DNA of 64,000 nt from Citrobacter sp. 18056 (GCA_902706235.1 CACSJR010000015.1:1-64000); one strand, 5' to 3'. Shown: positions 1 through 9,959, counted from the first letter of the stretch. Translations and numbers: made by a program. The notes: generated from the sequence alone by a model not told the origin.

Positions 1-117
1 CAGGACAAACTCGACAACTGGCGCAGGGAATATAATCATGAGAGAACCCATTCATCATTAAATGACATGACTCCGGCGGAATTTATCCGAAGTCTCCAGA
101 AAGATGAAGATCTCTGA
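1..117 (+). CDS. IS3-family transposase OrfB, C-terminal fragment
   Basis: The open frame enters from the left edge and stops at TGA 115-117, giving 38 residues. The segment WRREYNHERTHSSL followed by MTPAEF is the typical end of the DDE integrase domain of IS3-family OrfB proteins, where the catalytic Glu lies upstream of the NxxRxHSSL stretch. Only the tail is inside the window, so I cannot say whether the element is intact. Its last codons lie in the first unit of a 51-bp tandem repeat. Confidence 0.85.
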   Translation, partial: QDKLDNWRREYNHERTHSSLNDMTPAEFIRSLQKDEDL

Positions 118-249
118 TTTAGCACTGTACTGATTTTGGACCAGGGTCAGAAAGATGAAGATCTCTGATTTAGCACTGTACTGATTTTGGACCAGGGTCA
201 GAACGATGAAGATCTCTGATTTAGCACTGTACTGATTTTGGACCAGGGT
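97..249. repeat. three tandem 51-bp copies of an IS end
   Basis: Three head-to-tail copies of a 51-bp unit lie at 97-147, 148-198 and 199-249. They are identical by eye except for one base in the third copy (AAAG to AACG). Each unit carries the last codons of the transposase, its stop codon and the sequence up to a terminal GGACCAGGGT, which is followed by CA. The unit therefore looks like the right end of the IS, repeated. This may reflect slipped replication or nested insertion events. Confidence 0.9.
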
Positions 250-276
250 CAATACTTACAGAAAGATGACTCCTGA

Positions 277-615
277 CTACAGTTCCAGAATGATATTAAT
301 TTGCCACTCGATTAAAAATATGCTTTTATCGCGACCCGCATAATGGTTACCCATGTTCAGATGAAGATGGGCATTAATGTGCTCGGCAACGTATCTTCTG
401 CCTTCTGAGTAAAGGCTGAAAATACTGTGCGAAGTGAGGTGTTTTAACTGATTGAAAAAAAGTTCGGGGCTAACTTTGTTGTTGTTGATGCTACTAATAA
501 AGATCGTATTCATCTCGCCCATGTTAAGAAAGAGGTTGTTTTTTGTTGACGAAAGTTTAATGACATAGCTGAAATTGTTGAATTCAATGTTGAGTTTACG
601 GCTTAAAGATATCAT
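277..615 (-). CDS. hypothetical protein, 112 aa
   Basis: I do not recognise this protein. I place the start at ATG 613-615 (MISLSRK) because a strong AGGAGGC Shine-Dalgarno sequence sits 5 nt upstream. An ATG 36 nt further up lacks a good site. The product is basic at its N-terminus and rich in Asn, Ser and His, with no clear signal peptide, membrane segment or known motif. It lies downstream of, and on the same strand as, the LysR-type regulator, with a 187-bp gap, and is AT-rich like the surrounding DNA. The clear ribosome binding site supports it being a real gene. Confidence 0.5.
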   Translation of the reverse strand: MISLSRKLNIEFNNFSYVIKLSSTKNNLFLNMGEMNTIFISSINNNKVSPELFFNQLKHLTSHSIFSLYSEGRRYVAEHINAHLHLNMGNHYAGRDKSIFLIEWQINIILEL

Positions 616-802
616 TCGTCGCCTCCTTGACTGTGCGGTATTACCTTGCATCTCTATCAGGGTTCATTGATAGGAAGGTATACTACACTCCATTTGTTTT
701 TTCTGCATTGTTTTGGATATAAAACCTATGATAGATATTTCTATATTATAGGTTTTTCAAAACATCAGAGGCAAGGGCAACGAATAATGTTCCAATGTGT
801 CT

Positions 803-1696
803 CTAATTTTTTACCATATGTTGAATTGTATTGATAACATTCTGCAATTTATTCTCATTAGTCAAGCTATGATGATAGTGAAGATAGCAATCAAACTGCA
901 TTTCAAGTTCTGGGGGCGGGTTTAGGGCGACAATGGGTAACTTCTCAACAACCAGGTCGGCGACGGCAGATGGCATAAGCATGACATGATTGCTATGCGC
1001 ACACAATAAAGCCATATTAAGAGAATCACTTGAAACAATTGAAATATCTCTTTGATTCATTAATTCATAAAACCGGTTAGCATGGCGGTAGTCATCACAA
1101 ACATAGTCCATTCTCCGTGACCAACGCACATGATGACATCGCAGCCAGCCATCAAGGGTAACGCGTTCTTTCGCAGCCGGATTGCTTTCACTCATGAGTA
1201 TTTTTAATCCGGAGGAGAACAGAAGTGTCTGAATGATACTACGATCACTAGGTAGACGTGTGCCTATGTCAATATCTATTTCTTTACTCCGTAAGCGCAG
1301 AAGACGAGTATTGTCATTCATTTCTGGTGGTGTGAAATGGATTTGGTCAGGGCGCGTATCCATGGTGCAGAGTCGATCGGATATAACGAACTCAAATAAG
1401 GAATAGGTGCAAATCATAACTTCCCGATTACTCAGCGAAACCATGCCTTTATCGTCATAAAGCTCTTTAGCAATGTTGACATAGCGCTGGCTGAGTTCTT
1501 TTGCTATGTTGTCTGGGATCATTCCTTCTCGGGTCCGAAGAAACAGCGCGGAACCTGTTCGTTGTCTTGCTTTATTCAGAAGATAGCTTACTGCGCCGGG
1601 AGAAACTCCTAGCAAATCAGCCGTTTTGGTGACACTTCCACAGGTAACGAGAAGATGGACTGCACGTAATACTTTCATATCTAAAGAATCAATCAC
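803..1696 (-). CDS. LysR-family transcriptional regulator
   Basis: This 297-residue protein has the usual LysR length. The N-terminal winged helix-turn-helix is visible at about residues 6-65 (MKVLRAVHLLVTCGSVTKTA, then LLGVSPGAVSYLLNKAR). The rest would be the periplasmic-binding-protein-like effector domain. The start is GTG at 1694-1696, with AGGAG 9 nt upstream. It is transcribed away from the large autotransporter gene across a 614-bp AT-rich spacer. LysR proteins often regulate the divergent neighbour, so control of the adhesin is a reasonable inference, but I see no T-N11-A box that settles it. The effector is unknown. Confidence 0.9.
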   Translation of the reverse strand: MIDSLDMKVLRAVHLLVTCGSVTKTADLLGVSPGAVSYLLNKARQRTGSALFLRTREGMIPDNIAKELSQRYVNIAKELYDDKGMVSLSNREVMICTYSLFEFVISDRLCTMDTRPDQIHFTPPEMNDNTRLLRLRSKEIDIDIGTRLPSDRSIIQTLLFSSGLKILMSESNPAAKERVTLDGWLRCHHVRWSRRMDYVCDDYRHANRFYELMNQRDISIVSSDSLNMALLCAHSNHVMLMPSAVADLVVEKLPIVALNPPPELEMQFDCYLHYHHSLTNENKLQNVINTIQHMVKN

Positions 1697-1957
1697 TAAA
1701 TTTTTCTCCTGGCTTAATGTATTTCACCCGGTCAGGTCGGTGTTTAAATATCCATAAATGAGATGCGTTGTAACATAATGTTTAAAATGTTGAACTGACT
1801 GTATATAACTTTTGATTTAAATTGATTAAAAACGTCGATTTAATTTTTTAAAATTCATAAAGCTGAGCCATCCTTCCCTTTAAATAAAACCATCTTTTTC
1901 AATTAATTACAGTAAATTAAGCATCTAATCCCCACATTGGAGACTAATGCATTTTTT

Positions 1958-1971
1958 TTGATTTATATCAA
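1958..1971. promoter_or_regulatory. candidate FNR box
   Basis: The sequence TTGAT-N4-ATCAA is a perfect match to the FNR consensus. It lies in the long spacer between the LysR gene and the autotransporter, about 340 bp upstream of the autotransporter start and about 85 bp upstream of a possible small ORF. It suggests oxygen-responsive control of a promoter in this spacer. A 14-bp AT-rich match could also occur by chance. Confidence 0.45.
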
Positions 1972-2055
1972 TAATTGGCATGCTTTAGATGAAATTTCTT
2001 GCTGTGATAATTTTTAATTTTTTTGTATTTACTATTCAATTCACAGAGAAAGACT

Positions 2056-2256
2056 ATGTTCTATTATTTCATTAATCCTAATAATATCAATGAATTACAA
2101 TGTTTTACCCATGAAATACCTGCGTATTTAAATTTCCTATTTAAGAGATTTGATGGTCTATCTTGGGTGCTTACTGTACATTTTACCTCCAGAACGTTGT
2201 TTGGTTTGAATGACAAAATTGATCTGAACATGATTTTTCCTACCGCTTATTTATAA
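2056..2256 (+). CDS. possible small protein, 66 aa
   Basis: This short frame runs from ATG 2056 (MFYYFINPNN) with a GA-rich sequence (AGAGAAAG) just upstream that could act as a weak ribosome binding site. No homology or motif is recognised. It lies in AT-rich DNA 54 bp upstream of the autotransporter start, so it could be a leader ORF or may not be translated. Confidence 0.25.
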   Translation: MFYYFINPNNINELQCFTHEIPAYLNFLFKRFDGLSWVLTVHFTSRTLFGLNDKIDLNMIFPTAYL

Positions 2257-2310
2257 AAAAATATCTGGCATTTGATATACATCGGCAGATTTAACTACAG
2301 GAGATTTACG

Positions 2311-5300
2311 ATGAACAAATCGTATAAAATAATATGGAATGAATCCACGCAACAGTGGGTTGTTGCAAGTGAACTGGCATCAGGTAAAAAGAAGACGAAA
2401 GCTTCTCAAACCATTAAATCTTGGGCTGCTGGCCTTATTGGCACCTCTGCATTATTTGCTTTGCCAGCCATGGCGGCTGTTGATATTGATATGCCGGAGT
2501 TCCGCAGTAATGATGCTGGTTACGCATTAATTATTGATAGCGACTCAACCCTGAATAGCAACAGCGGTTTTGGTTTTGACCACATCAACAAAGGTAAAAA
2601 TGGTTTTAAAACCACCACAATTGGAGTCGCTGCTGGTGTTGGTGAAATTAGCGGTAGTGGTAGTGATAATGATCTCATAGATGCTGGTGCGCTGACTCTT
2701 GGTAATAAGGTTGGTTATAATTTTATTGATAAAACCACGGGCAACAATATTCCTTTCAGCGCATTTGACAGCAATGCCTTTACCACGAGCACCATCGCGG
2801 ATCGCAATATTCAGGTTAGTGAGGCGGTAGGTGATGATGGACAATACGTTGACAGAAATCTTGTTCAGGTAACCGAGGGTGCGGTACTCGATGTCAATGT
2901 AGGGGCTACTAACACTCAGTGGTATGACAATGTGCAGAACAATGTGTCTGCTATTATGAAAACCTCCGTGGACCACGATAACCAGAGTGCTGACGTTAAG
3001 GGGTCCTCTATCTTTGATGTTAGTTCAATGGATGCTTCCACTGCGGCCACACTGAACTATAACTCCAAGACACGTGTTTTCCTGGGGAACGGTGCAAACC
3101 GTGCCACAGACGACCCATATGCTCGCTATGAGTACACGTCCGCAAAATTCAAAGGTGATGTCGATAGCACTATCGGTGCCTATACTGTCAATACGGTAGA
3201 AGAATTTGCGGCTTATAATGACGATCTGATTAAAGCTGTCCAGGACGGTACGATCAGTGTATCTGATTATGATACACAGTTAGCGCTTGCCTATGATCCT
3301 GAGATCAAAAAGATATACACCAGCGCAACAGGCATTCCAGAAACGGATGCTGTACGTATGCTAGGCGGCTTTAACAACGTTTCATACATTCAGGCTCGTG
3401 GTGATGGGGCTGTTGTCAATATTGACAAAGATGCGGTGATTCAATTAACCAACTCAGGCGCTAGCCTTGCCTCTGTTCGTGATGGCGCAACATTGAATAA
3501 CGAAGGGGAACTGGGGACCATGAATAACCCTAATTCCTACAGCTACGTCATCAATGCAGTCAATAATGCCAAGGTATTAAACAATGGTGTTATCGATGCT
3601 GGTGGAACCAATCCAGCTATTGTCGCCAATCCAGGGGATGATCTGAGCGGTGGCGTCTCGCGCGCCGTTTATCTTTCTGGCTCCAGCACCATCACAAACA
3701 ATGGCGTAATTAATATAGCAGCACGTGAAGGCGCAAATAACTATGCCATCATCGCGACTGGAGAATCTCACGTTGAGAACACTGGCTCAGTCAATGTCTC
3801 TGCAACTATCGAGCCAGAACTTACGAGTACGGCAGCGAATACTCACGGTATCAACCTGAGTGGAAAATCCAGCCTTGTTAACTCAGGTGAAATCTACATG
3901 GGTCGCGAAGCGCAGCGTAAGTCGGATGATCCTACGGTAGATATTGATGTTAAAACGGACGGTAATTACCTTCTTGGTGTTGTGAGTGCCTCTACTGCGG
4001 AAAATGCCAGTAGCGGCCAGTTGGTATTAGGGACGAAAACACAAGGCGCGAGCGCTGTAATTGTTGAAAACAACACATCAGGTTTCCTGAACAACGGCAC
4101 AATTGATGTTAAAGGGAACGCAGACGGCTATAACGGTAACGCGCCGTTGCAAAACGCCGGTGTTGTCGCAAGAAAAATGGCTCAAGATGTCGTCAATGGT
4201 GCAGATGGTGAAATTAATCTCTCTGGCATCAATGCCGTTGGCATGAAAGCACTGGCAGGTTCATCTGTGACCAATGCCGGTACAATTAATATCACTGGTT
4301 ATGACGCGCAATATAACACTGCAAACTACGGAATGTGGGCAGAAGGTGCTGAAGCAGAAGCAAAACTCACTGGTGACGTAAATCTTGCAGGTGACCGTGC
4401 TATTGGTGTTCACGCCCGTAACGGCGGCAACGTTTCGGTTGACGGTGGTAGCGTCAATTTTGTCGACGGCGAGAATCAAACGGGTTACTACATCTATGGC
4501 GCAGGCTCCAGTGTTGACAGCCAAAATGCAGAGCAGACCGTCACGACAAAAGGCTCTACATTGTACCGTATTGATGGTGGTGCATCGTATGCAGCTTCAA
4601 GCGGCGATCTGAGCGCACAAGCAGATAATTCAACAATTCTGCTTTCGACGGGCGCGGGGAGCAATATCACTGCCACTAACATGGAACTCACTGTGGATGG
4701 CGTCAATGCCACCGGGGTGAAAGTTGAGGCTGGTGGTACAGCCACTATTGATGCGGGCACGAAATTTACGCTGTCCGGCGCTGGTGCGACAGCGGGTACG
4801 GTGAGTGGTAGCGGAACCAGCATCACCGGCGAAGATCTTGCTCAGGCAGATTCCGTGCTGATCAGTTCTGCAAACCTGGTCAGTGGCGCGAACCTGGCCG
4901 CTGGCGCGATGGGTTACAAGGTGTCAACTGGCGGTACGCTGAACCATCTGGGTACTATCGCGATTGTGGATGCATCGGCAAAAAGCACCGGTGTGCAGAT
5001 TGCAGGTGGTACGCTCGAAAACAGCGGTGACATCTCCGTCGATGGCACAGCGGTAGACGTTATCGGTGCAGATTCTACGGTTAATAATACCGGTAGCGTA
5101 ACAGCCACCAACGGGAAAGCCGCTTACCGTCTGTCTGACGGTGCCTCACTGACACTTTCGGGAAGCGGAACTACCACAGCTGCGGGTAGTGCGCACGGTA
5201 TTCTGCTTGACATGGGGGCTGATGCGCTGACGGTCAAAGATGCCACCATTACTATGGATGCTAATGGTACCGGCAATGGTATTGAGAATACCGCCGAAAT

Positions 5301-8300
5301 TGACGGTATTCATCTCGATAAAACGACGATTAACGTGGGTAACGGCGCAGGCGTGAGAACCTCTGCTTCACTTGCACTGGAAAACAGCGGCGAAATCAAC
5401 GTCAACGGCTCAGGTACAGGTCTGTTGTTTGATACCACTGACGGTACGACGACTGACAAAGCGTACGATATGTCTAAGTCTCAGGACCTGGTGATTAATG
5501 TAGAGAGTGCCGACGGTAAAGGCATGACCACCAATACCTCTGGTGACATCAAAACCGGCGTCAGCATTAATGTGAATAATGCGGCTGGCGGCGCAGCCCT
5601 GGTAATCGGCGGTGAAACTAAAACGGTAGTGCAGTCCGGTATCATTATTTCCGAGGCGGCAACGCAGGCTGTTGATATTAATAATGGCTTTGTCACGACG
5701 TTTACCAACACCGGTGATATTCAGTCTCGTCATGACGATCCGCTGGTCATGAAAGTCGACAGTAGCAATCCAGGCGTTGTCTTCACCAACGAAGATAAAG
5801 GCAATCTGTCTGGTAAGGTACAATTGCTGGGACAAAATAACGAAGTTATTCTCAAGCATGGCAGTACCGCGAATACTGATTTCACCACCGGCACAGGCCA
5901 GGATAAGTACACACTGGTTGACATCGTAGAAACGGAAAACAGCACGCTTTTCAATTCCATTGATGGCGGTGACGGTGCCGATCTCCTGACGCTGGATAAT
6001 TCTGTTTATACCCTGCCTTATGCAGCAAAAATTCAGAATATCGAAAATGTCGATCTGACCAATAGCTCCGTCTTCACCCTGGAAAATACACAGCTTGACC
6101 TGACAGCGGCTGATTCAGCCTGGAACATTGATGGCACCAGTACGCTGATAATGAAAGATACCCGAGCAATGGACTTCGACAGCCATCTTCAGGGTTCTGG
6201 TCTGGTGAAAGTTGACCTCGGCGACACGGCAAATGCGTTTGCATTTACCGCTAACAACATGAATGACCAGTTTGCCGGTAAAGTTGAACTGACCAACAGT
6301 AACTTCCTGTTAGCGGACGACAACGTTACAGCGCTGTCTGATGCCACGCTGGTGATTGGGGAAGGCAACGTCACAACCGTGGCTAAGGGAACGCAGACTA
6401 TCGCTGGCCTGGCCTTTAACGGTGGTACCGCGAAGTTTGATACCGAAACATTAGGCAAAGGCGTTTCAGACGCGCTAGTTAATACCACCGCCAATCTGGA
6501 TCTGTCCGGTACGGGTGCCGTGCAGGTGGATACCAATCCGGTTCTGAATGGTCATACACTGCCGGCGAATACGCTTAACCTGCTCGCTCAGGATGATACG
6601 CAGACAAGCCTGCAACTGGCCAGCAGCACCGGTTCGGTTACCGGCAGCGGTGGTAACCTGCGCGTACTGGATAAAGACGGCAATGAAATCTCTGATGCAG
6701 CGTCAACGACGGTTCTTCAGGATGGCGTGACCGTAGCCAACGCAACTTATGACTACCGTGTTACCGGGGGGGATAAGAGTGATGGTCTGTACGTCAACTA
6801 TGGTCTGACCGAGCTTGAACTGCTGACTAATGCTGCAAATGCGCTGGCGCTGACTTCTGAAGGCTTGACAGGCGCAGCGACAGACCTCAGTGCAAAAGTC
6901 ACCGGTACAGGTGACCTGGCGATTGACACCGGGGCAGGAAATACCGTTTCGCTGTCTAACCTGGCAAATGACTATCAGGGCGTTACGGATGTCCGCAGCG
7001 GCACCTTGTTGATGGCCAACAATGATGTTCTGGGCCAGACGAGCGAACTGCATCAGGCAGCAGACACCCTGGTGGATATGGCGGGCCACAGCCAGACCAT
7101 CGGTAAACTGACCACCGAAGCGAGTGCGGTGACTGACCTTAATGGCGGTGCACTGACAATCAAAGATGGTGGTACGGTTGACGGTGGGCTGAAAGGTGAA
7201 GGTGACCTGAATCTGGCTGGCGGCACGCTGACCATTAAAGGTGCAAATGCGGAACTGGCAGCGGCTACTGCTATCGATTCGGGTGCTGAAGCGGTCCTGA
7301 ATGACGTTACAGGTCTGGGGTCTGGTGCCATTGCTGACGAAGGCGCTTTGACACTGAAGGGGGCAAAAGGTGCATTTGCGAATATCCTGAGTGGCAGCGG
7401 TGTAGTAAATGCTCACGAGGGCAGCGATGTTGAACTGACGGCAGATAACAGTGCATTCGCAGGTAACTTCGATGTGGCTGCTGACAGTCAACTGACGGCG
7501 ACCGAGCAGGCTAATCTGGGTACGGCGTCCCTGACTAACCAGGGGCAGGTCAGCATTAATGCAGGTACCAGCTGGACAATGGCTAATGCACATACGGGTA
7601 GCGGCGCATTAAATAAAAATGGTGCTGGTGTGCTCTCCCTGACACAGGAAGCGGCTCAGTTCACGGGTAACACCAATGTGAATGCGGGTGGCCTGCAGTT
7701 AGGTATATCCAGTAACGATGTGACGCTGGCTTCTTCGCAGGTGGTCGTTGCCCAGGGCGCTGCGTTTGGTGGCTTCGGTGGAACAGCCGGTAACGTAGAT
7801 AATGCGGGTACACTGACCGTGGGTTCACTGACGCCAGCGCCAGTGTTACTGCAAGCCTCACTGCAAGCGACCCCGGGCCAGACATTTGTGGTCGGTAATA
7901 ATCTCAATAACAGCGGTATCGTGAATATTAGTGCTCCAGGCTCCGCCACCACAGGAAACACTCTGCATGTGAAGGGTGACTATGTGGGTAATGGCGGCAC
8001 GATTAATATCAACACCCAACTGGGCGATGACAGTTCCCCGACCGATAAATTGGTTGTCGATGGCAGCACCAGCGGTTCCACGGCAGTTGCTGTTACTAAC
8101 GTTGGCGGTACAGGAGCCACTACGCTGAACGGAATTGAGGTTGTTTCTGTTGGCGGTAACTCTGCCGGTGAGTTTACTCAGAAAGGGCGTATTGTTGCCG
8201 GTGCTTACGACTACACTCTTGAGCGTGGTGAAGGTAAGAATAGCAGTAACTGGTACCTGACTAACGCAGCCGATGAACCCGTTATCCCAGATGATGGTGG

Positions 8301-9348
8301 CAATACGCCAGATGACGGCGGTGATACTCCGGATAATGGTGGCGATAATTCGGATAACGGTGGTGATAACACGCCATCTATTCGTCCTGAAGCGGCTGCC
8401 TACGGCGCGAACATGGCGGCAGCCAATAACCTGTTCAATATGACGCTTCACGATCGTATGGGTGAAACGCACTATGTTGACGCATTCACTGGTGAAGAAA
8501 AAGTGACCAGTCTGTGGCTGCGTCAGGTGGGTGGGCATACACGTTCGAAAGACAGCAGTGGCCAGAACAGCACCCAGTCTAACCGCTATATTGCCCAGTT
8601 GGGTGGCGACATTGGTCAGTGGACCAGCAGCGGCGAAGATCGCTTCCACCTCGGGATCATGGGCGGTTATGCGAACCAGAAGAGTAACACCCGTAATCAT
8701 GGCAATGGCTACTCTGCTGATGGCTCTCTGGACGGTTACAGTGTGGGTCTCTACGGAACCTGGTTCCAGGATAATGAGGAGAAAACAGGTGCATATGTTG
8801 ATTCCTGGGTTCTTTATAACTGGTTCGATAACACCGTAAGTTCGAAAGATGTGGCTTCAGAAAGCTATAAGTCTCGTGGCTTTACCGCCTCAGCGGAAAC
8901 TGGTTATACCTGGAAAGTGGGTGAGAAGAATGAGCGTGAAAGTTACTACGTTCAGCCTCAGGCCCAGGTCACTTGGATGGGCGTCACTGCAGACGACCAT
9001 AAAGAAGCGAATGGCACTAATGTTCAGTTTGAAGGGGATGGCAATATTCAGACCCGACTGGGTGTCCGTGCCTTTATCAAGGGCCACAGTAAACTGGATA
9101 ATGGTAAAGATCGTACCTTCGAGCCGTTCGTTGAAGCTAACTGGATCCATAACACCAAAAACTTCGGCGCGAGCCTTGATGGCGTACGTATCGACCAGGC
9201 CGGTACGCGCAATATTGGTGAGCTGAAGGCCGGTGTGGAAGCTAAAATCAACAAGAATGTTAACCTTTGGGGTAATGTGGGTCAGCAAATTGGTGACAAA
9301 GGGTACAGCGATACCCAGGCAACCATTGGCTTCAAAGTTAACTTTTAA
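2311..9348 (+). CDS. AIDA-I-type autotransporter adhesin, 2345 aa
   Basis: A type Va secreted surface protein. The start at ATG 2311 follows GGAG and gives an extended signal peptide region (MNKSYKIIWN, QQWVVASELA), then a basic and hydrophobic stretch with predicted cleavage after ALPAMA near residue 55. Residues about 60-1985 form the passenger, with many short N-x-G-x-(I/V) turns typical of a beta-helix. The later part (about 1500-1900) resembles autotransporter-associated beta-strand repeats. A D/G/N-rich linker of DDGG/DNGG units spans about 1990-2025. The final ~280 residues are the outer-membrane barrel, ending in the aromatic FKVNF. No protease triad was noticed, so adhesion or biofilm formation is the likeliest role. 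A Skp-like lipoprotein gene follows within 50 bp. Confidence 0.93.
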   Translation: MNKSYKIIWNESTQQWVVASELASGKKKTKASQTIKSWAAGLIGTSALFALPAMAAVDIDMPEFRSNDAGYALIIDSDSTLNSNSGFGFDHINKGKNGFKTTTIGVAAGVGEISGSGSDNDLIDAGALTLGNKVGYNFIDKTTGNNIPFSAFDSNAFTTSTIADRNIQVSEAVGDDGQYVDRNLVQVTEGAVLDVNVGATNTQWYDNVQNNVSAIMKTSVDHDNQSADVKGSSIFDVSSMDASTAATLNYNSKTRVFLGNGANRATDDPYARYEYTSAKFKGDVDSTIGAYTVNTVEEFAAYNDDLIKAVQDGTISVSDYDTQLALAYDPEIKKIYTSATGIPETDAVRMLGGFNNVSYIQARGDGAVVNIDKDAVIQLTNSGASLASVRDGATLNNEGELGTMNNPNSYSYVINAVNNAKVLNNGVIDAGGTNPAIVANPGDDLSGGVSRAVYLSGSSTITNNGVINIAAREGANNYAIIATGESHVENTGSVNVSATIEPELTSTAANTHGINLSGKSSLVNSGEIYMGREAQRKSDDPTVDIDVKTDGNYLLGVVSASTAENASSGQLVLGTKTQGASAVIVENNTSGFLNNGTIDVKGNADGYNGNAPLQNAGVVARKMAQDVVNGADGEINLSGINAVGMKALAGSSVTNAGTINITGYDAQYNTANYGMWAEGAEAEAKLTGDVNLAGDRAIGVHARNGGNVSVDGGSVNFVDGENQTGYYIYGAGSSVDSQNAEQTVTTKGSTLYRIDGGASYAASSGDLSAQADNSTILLSTGAGSNITATNMELTVDGVNATGVKVEAGGTATIDAGTKFTLSGAGATAGTVSGSGTSITGEDLAQADSVLISSANLVSGANLAAGAMGYKVSTGGTLNHLGTIAIVDASAKSTGVQIAGGTLENSGDISVDGTAVDVIGADSTVNNTGSVTATNGKAAYRLSDGASLTLSGSGTTTAAGSAHGILLDMGADALTVKDATITMDANGTGNGIENTAEIDGIHLDKTTINVGNGAGVRTSASLALENSGEINVNGSGTGLLFDTTDGTTTDKAYDMSKSQDLVINVESADGKGMTTNTSGDIKTGVSINVNNAAGGAALVIGGETKTVVQSGIIISEAATQAVDINNGFVTTFTNTGDIQSRHDDPLVMKVDSSNPGVVFTNEDKGNLSGKVQLLGQNNEVILKHGSTANTDFTTGTGQDKYTLVDIVETENSTLFNSIDGGDGADLLTLDNSVYTLPYAAKIQNIENVDLTNSSVFTLENTQLDLTAADSAWNIDGTSTLIMKDTRAMDFDSHLQGSGLVKVDLGDTANAFAFTANNMNDQFAGKVELTNSNFLLADDNVTALSDATLVIGEGNVTTVAKGTQTIAGLAFNGGTAKFDTETLGKGVSDALVNTTANLDLSGTGAVQVDTNPVLNGHTLPANTLNLLAQDDTQTSLQLASSTGSVTGSGGNLRVLDKDGNEISDAASTTVLQDGVTVANATYDYRVTGGDKSDGLYVNYGLTELELLTNAANALALTSEGLTGAATDLSAKVTGTGDLAIDTGAGNTVSLSNLANDYQGVTDVRSGTLLMANNDVLGQTSELHQAADTLVDMAGHSQTIGKLTTEASAVTDLNGGALTIKDGGTVDGGLKGEGDLNLAGGTLTIKGANAELAAATAIDSGAEAVLNDVTGLGSGAIADEGALTLKGAKGAFANILSGSGVVNAHEGSDVELTADNSAFAGNFDVAADSQLTATEQANLGTASLTNQGQVSINAGTSWTMANAHTGSGALNKNGAGVLSLTQEAAQFTGNTNVNAGGLQLGISSNDVTLASSQVVVAQGAAFGGFGGTAGNVDNAGTLTVGSLTPAPVLLQASLQATPGQTFVVGNNLNNSGIVNISAPGSATTGNTLHVKGDYVGNGGTININTQLGDDSSPTDKLVVDGSTSGSTAVAVTNVGGTGATTLNGIEVVSVGGNSAGEFTQKGRIVAGAYDYTLERGEGKNSSNWYLTNAADEPVIPDDGGNTPDDGGDTPDNGGDNSDNGGDNTPSIRPEAAAYGANMAAANNLFNMTLHDRMGETHYVDAFTGEEKVTSLWLRQVGGHTRSKDSSGQNSTQSNRYIAQLGGDIGQWTSSGEDRFHLGIMGGYANQKSNTRNHGNGYSADGSLDGYSVGLYGTWFQDNEEKTGAYVDSWVLYNWFDNTVSSKDVASESYKSRGFTASAETGYTWKVGEKNERESYYVQPQAQVTWMGVTADDHKEANGTNVQFEGDGNIQTRLGVRAFIKGHSKLDNGKDRTFEPFVEANWIHNTKNFGASLDGVRIDQAGTRNIGELKAGVEAKINKNVNLWGNVGQQIGDKGYSDTQATIGFKVNF

Positions 9349-9357
9349 TTGAGAGAC

Positions 9358-9381
9358 AAGGCCCCCCGAAAAGGGGGCTTT
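9358..9381 (+). terminator. stem-loop after the autotransporter
   Basis: A GCCCCC/GGGGGC stem with loop CGAAAA is flanked by A and T pairs and ends in TTT. It lies 10 bp after the autotransporter stop and 15 bp before the next start. The T tract is short, so it may give partial termination or protect the mRNA end. Confidence 0.7.
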
Positions 9382-9395
9382 AGTAAGGGATTATT

Positions 9396-9950
9396 ATGCA
9401 AAGTAAAGTACAAAAGGCCGTCCGGTCATTCGTTGTTGTTGGGGCGGTAATCTTCAGTCTGACTGCTTGTGATCAGGATAGCTCTGCGCAGCAAAAAATA
9501 GCGTATGTCGATTTTTCAAGTGTAATGAAAGATTCCGTAGTCGGTAAGCAGGAAACGGAACATACCCAAAAAGTAAAAGAGCGTCTCCTCAGCGCAGAGA
9601 AAGATGCAGAGGCTAGCTACAAAGAGATGTCAGCCAAGCAGCAGCAGCAAAGTCGGCAGGCGGATGCGATAATCATCAATCGGCAGTGGCGTGCAGAGCA
9701 ACAACACGCAAGAACGATGAGTATTAAAACGATCAGGGAAGCGGTGGAAACCTACCGGAAGAACAACAACCTGACACTCATTCTTGACCGTCAACAGGTT
9801 GTAGCTGCAGCCGCTGATGTTGATATCAGCAAACAAATCATTGCGCAGCTTGCTGACGTCAGTGTTGATTACGGGAAACTCCCCGTCATTTCCATCCGAT
9901 CTGATAAGTCTGCGCCTGTGAAGGCAAAAGAGAGTGAGAAGACTAAGTAA
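9396..9950 (+). CDS. Skp/OmpH-like lipoprotein
   Basis: This 184-residue exported protein belongs to the OmpH (Skp) chaperone family. Residues 1-25 are a lipoprotein signal with lipobox LTAC, so Cys25 should be lipidated. KIAYVDFSSVMKDS at about residue 34 matches the family's first beta strand. It is followed by a long charged helical arm rich in K, E and Q (about 50-120) and the closing NLTLILDRQQVVAAAADVDI segment. Canonical Skp is soluble and about 160 aa, so lipidation is unusual. Its position directly after a giant autotransporter suggests a dedicated periplasmic chaperone for it, which is inference. A C-terminal Lys/Glu/Ser-rich tail is extra. Confidence 0.85.
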   Translation: MQSKVQKAVRSFVVVGAVIFSLTACDQDSSAQQKIAYVDFSSVMKDSVVGKQETEHTQKVKERLLSAEKDAEASYKEMSAKQQQQSRQADAIIINRQWRAEQQHARTMSIKTIREAVETYRKNNNLTLILDRQQVVAAAADVDISKQIIAQLADVSVDYGKLPVISIRSDKSAPVKAKESEKTK

Positions 9951-9959
9951 AAAATATTT

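Noticed and set aside
4261-8700. Long antisense open frames inside the autotransporter gene
   Set aside because: They are reverse-strand shadows of a repetitive, codon-biased gene, with no ribosome binding sites and valine/serine-rich nonsense composition.
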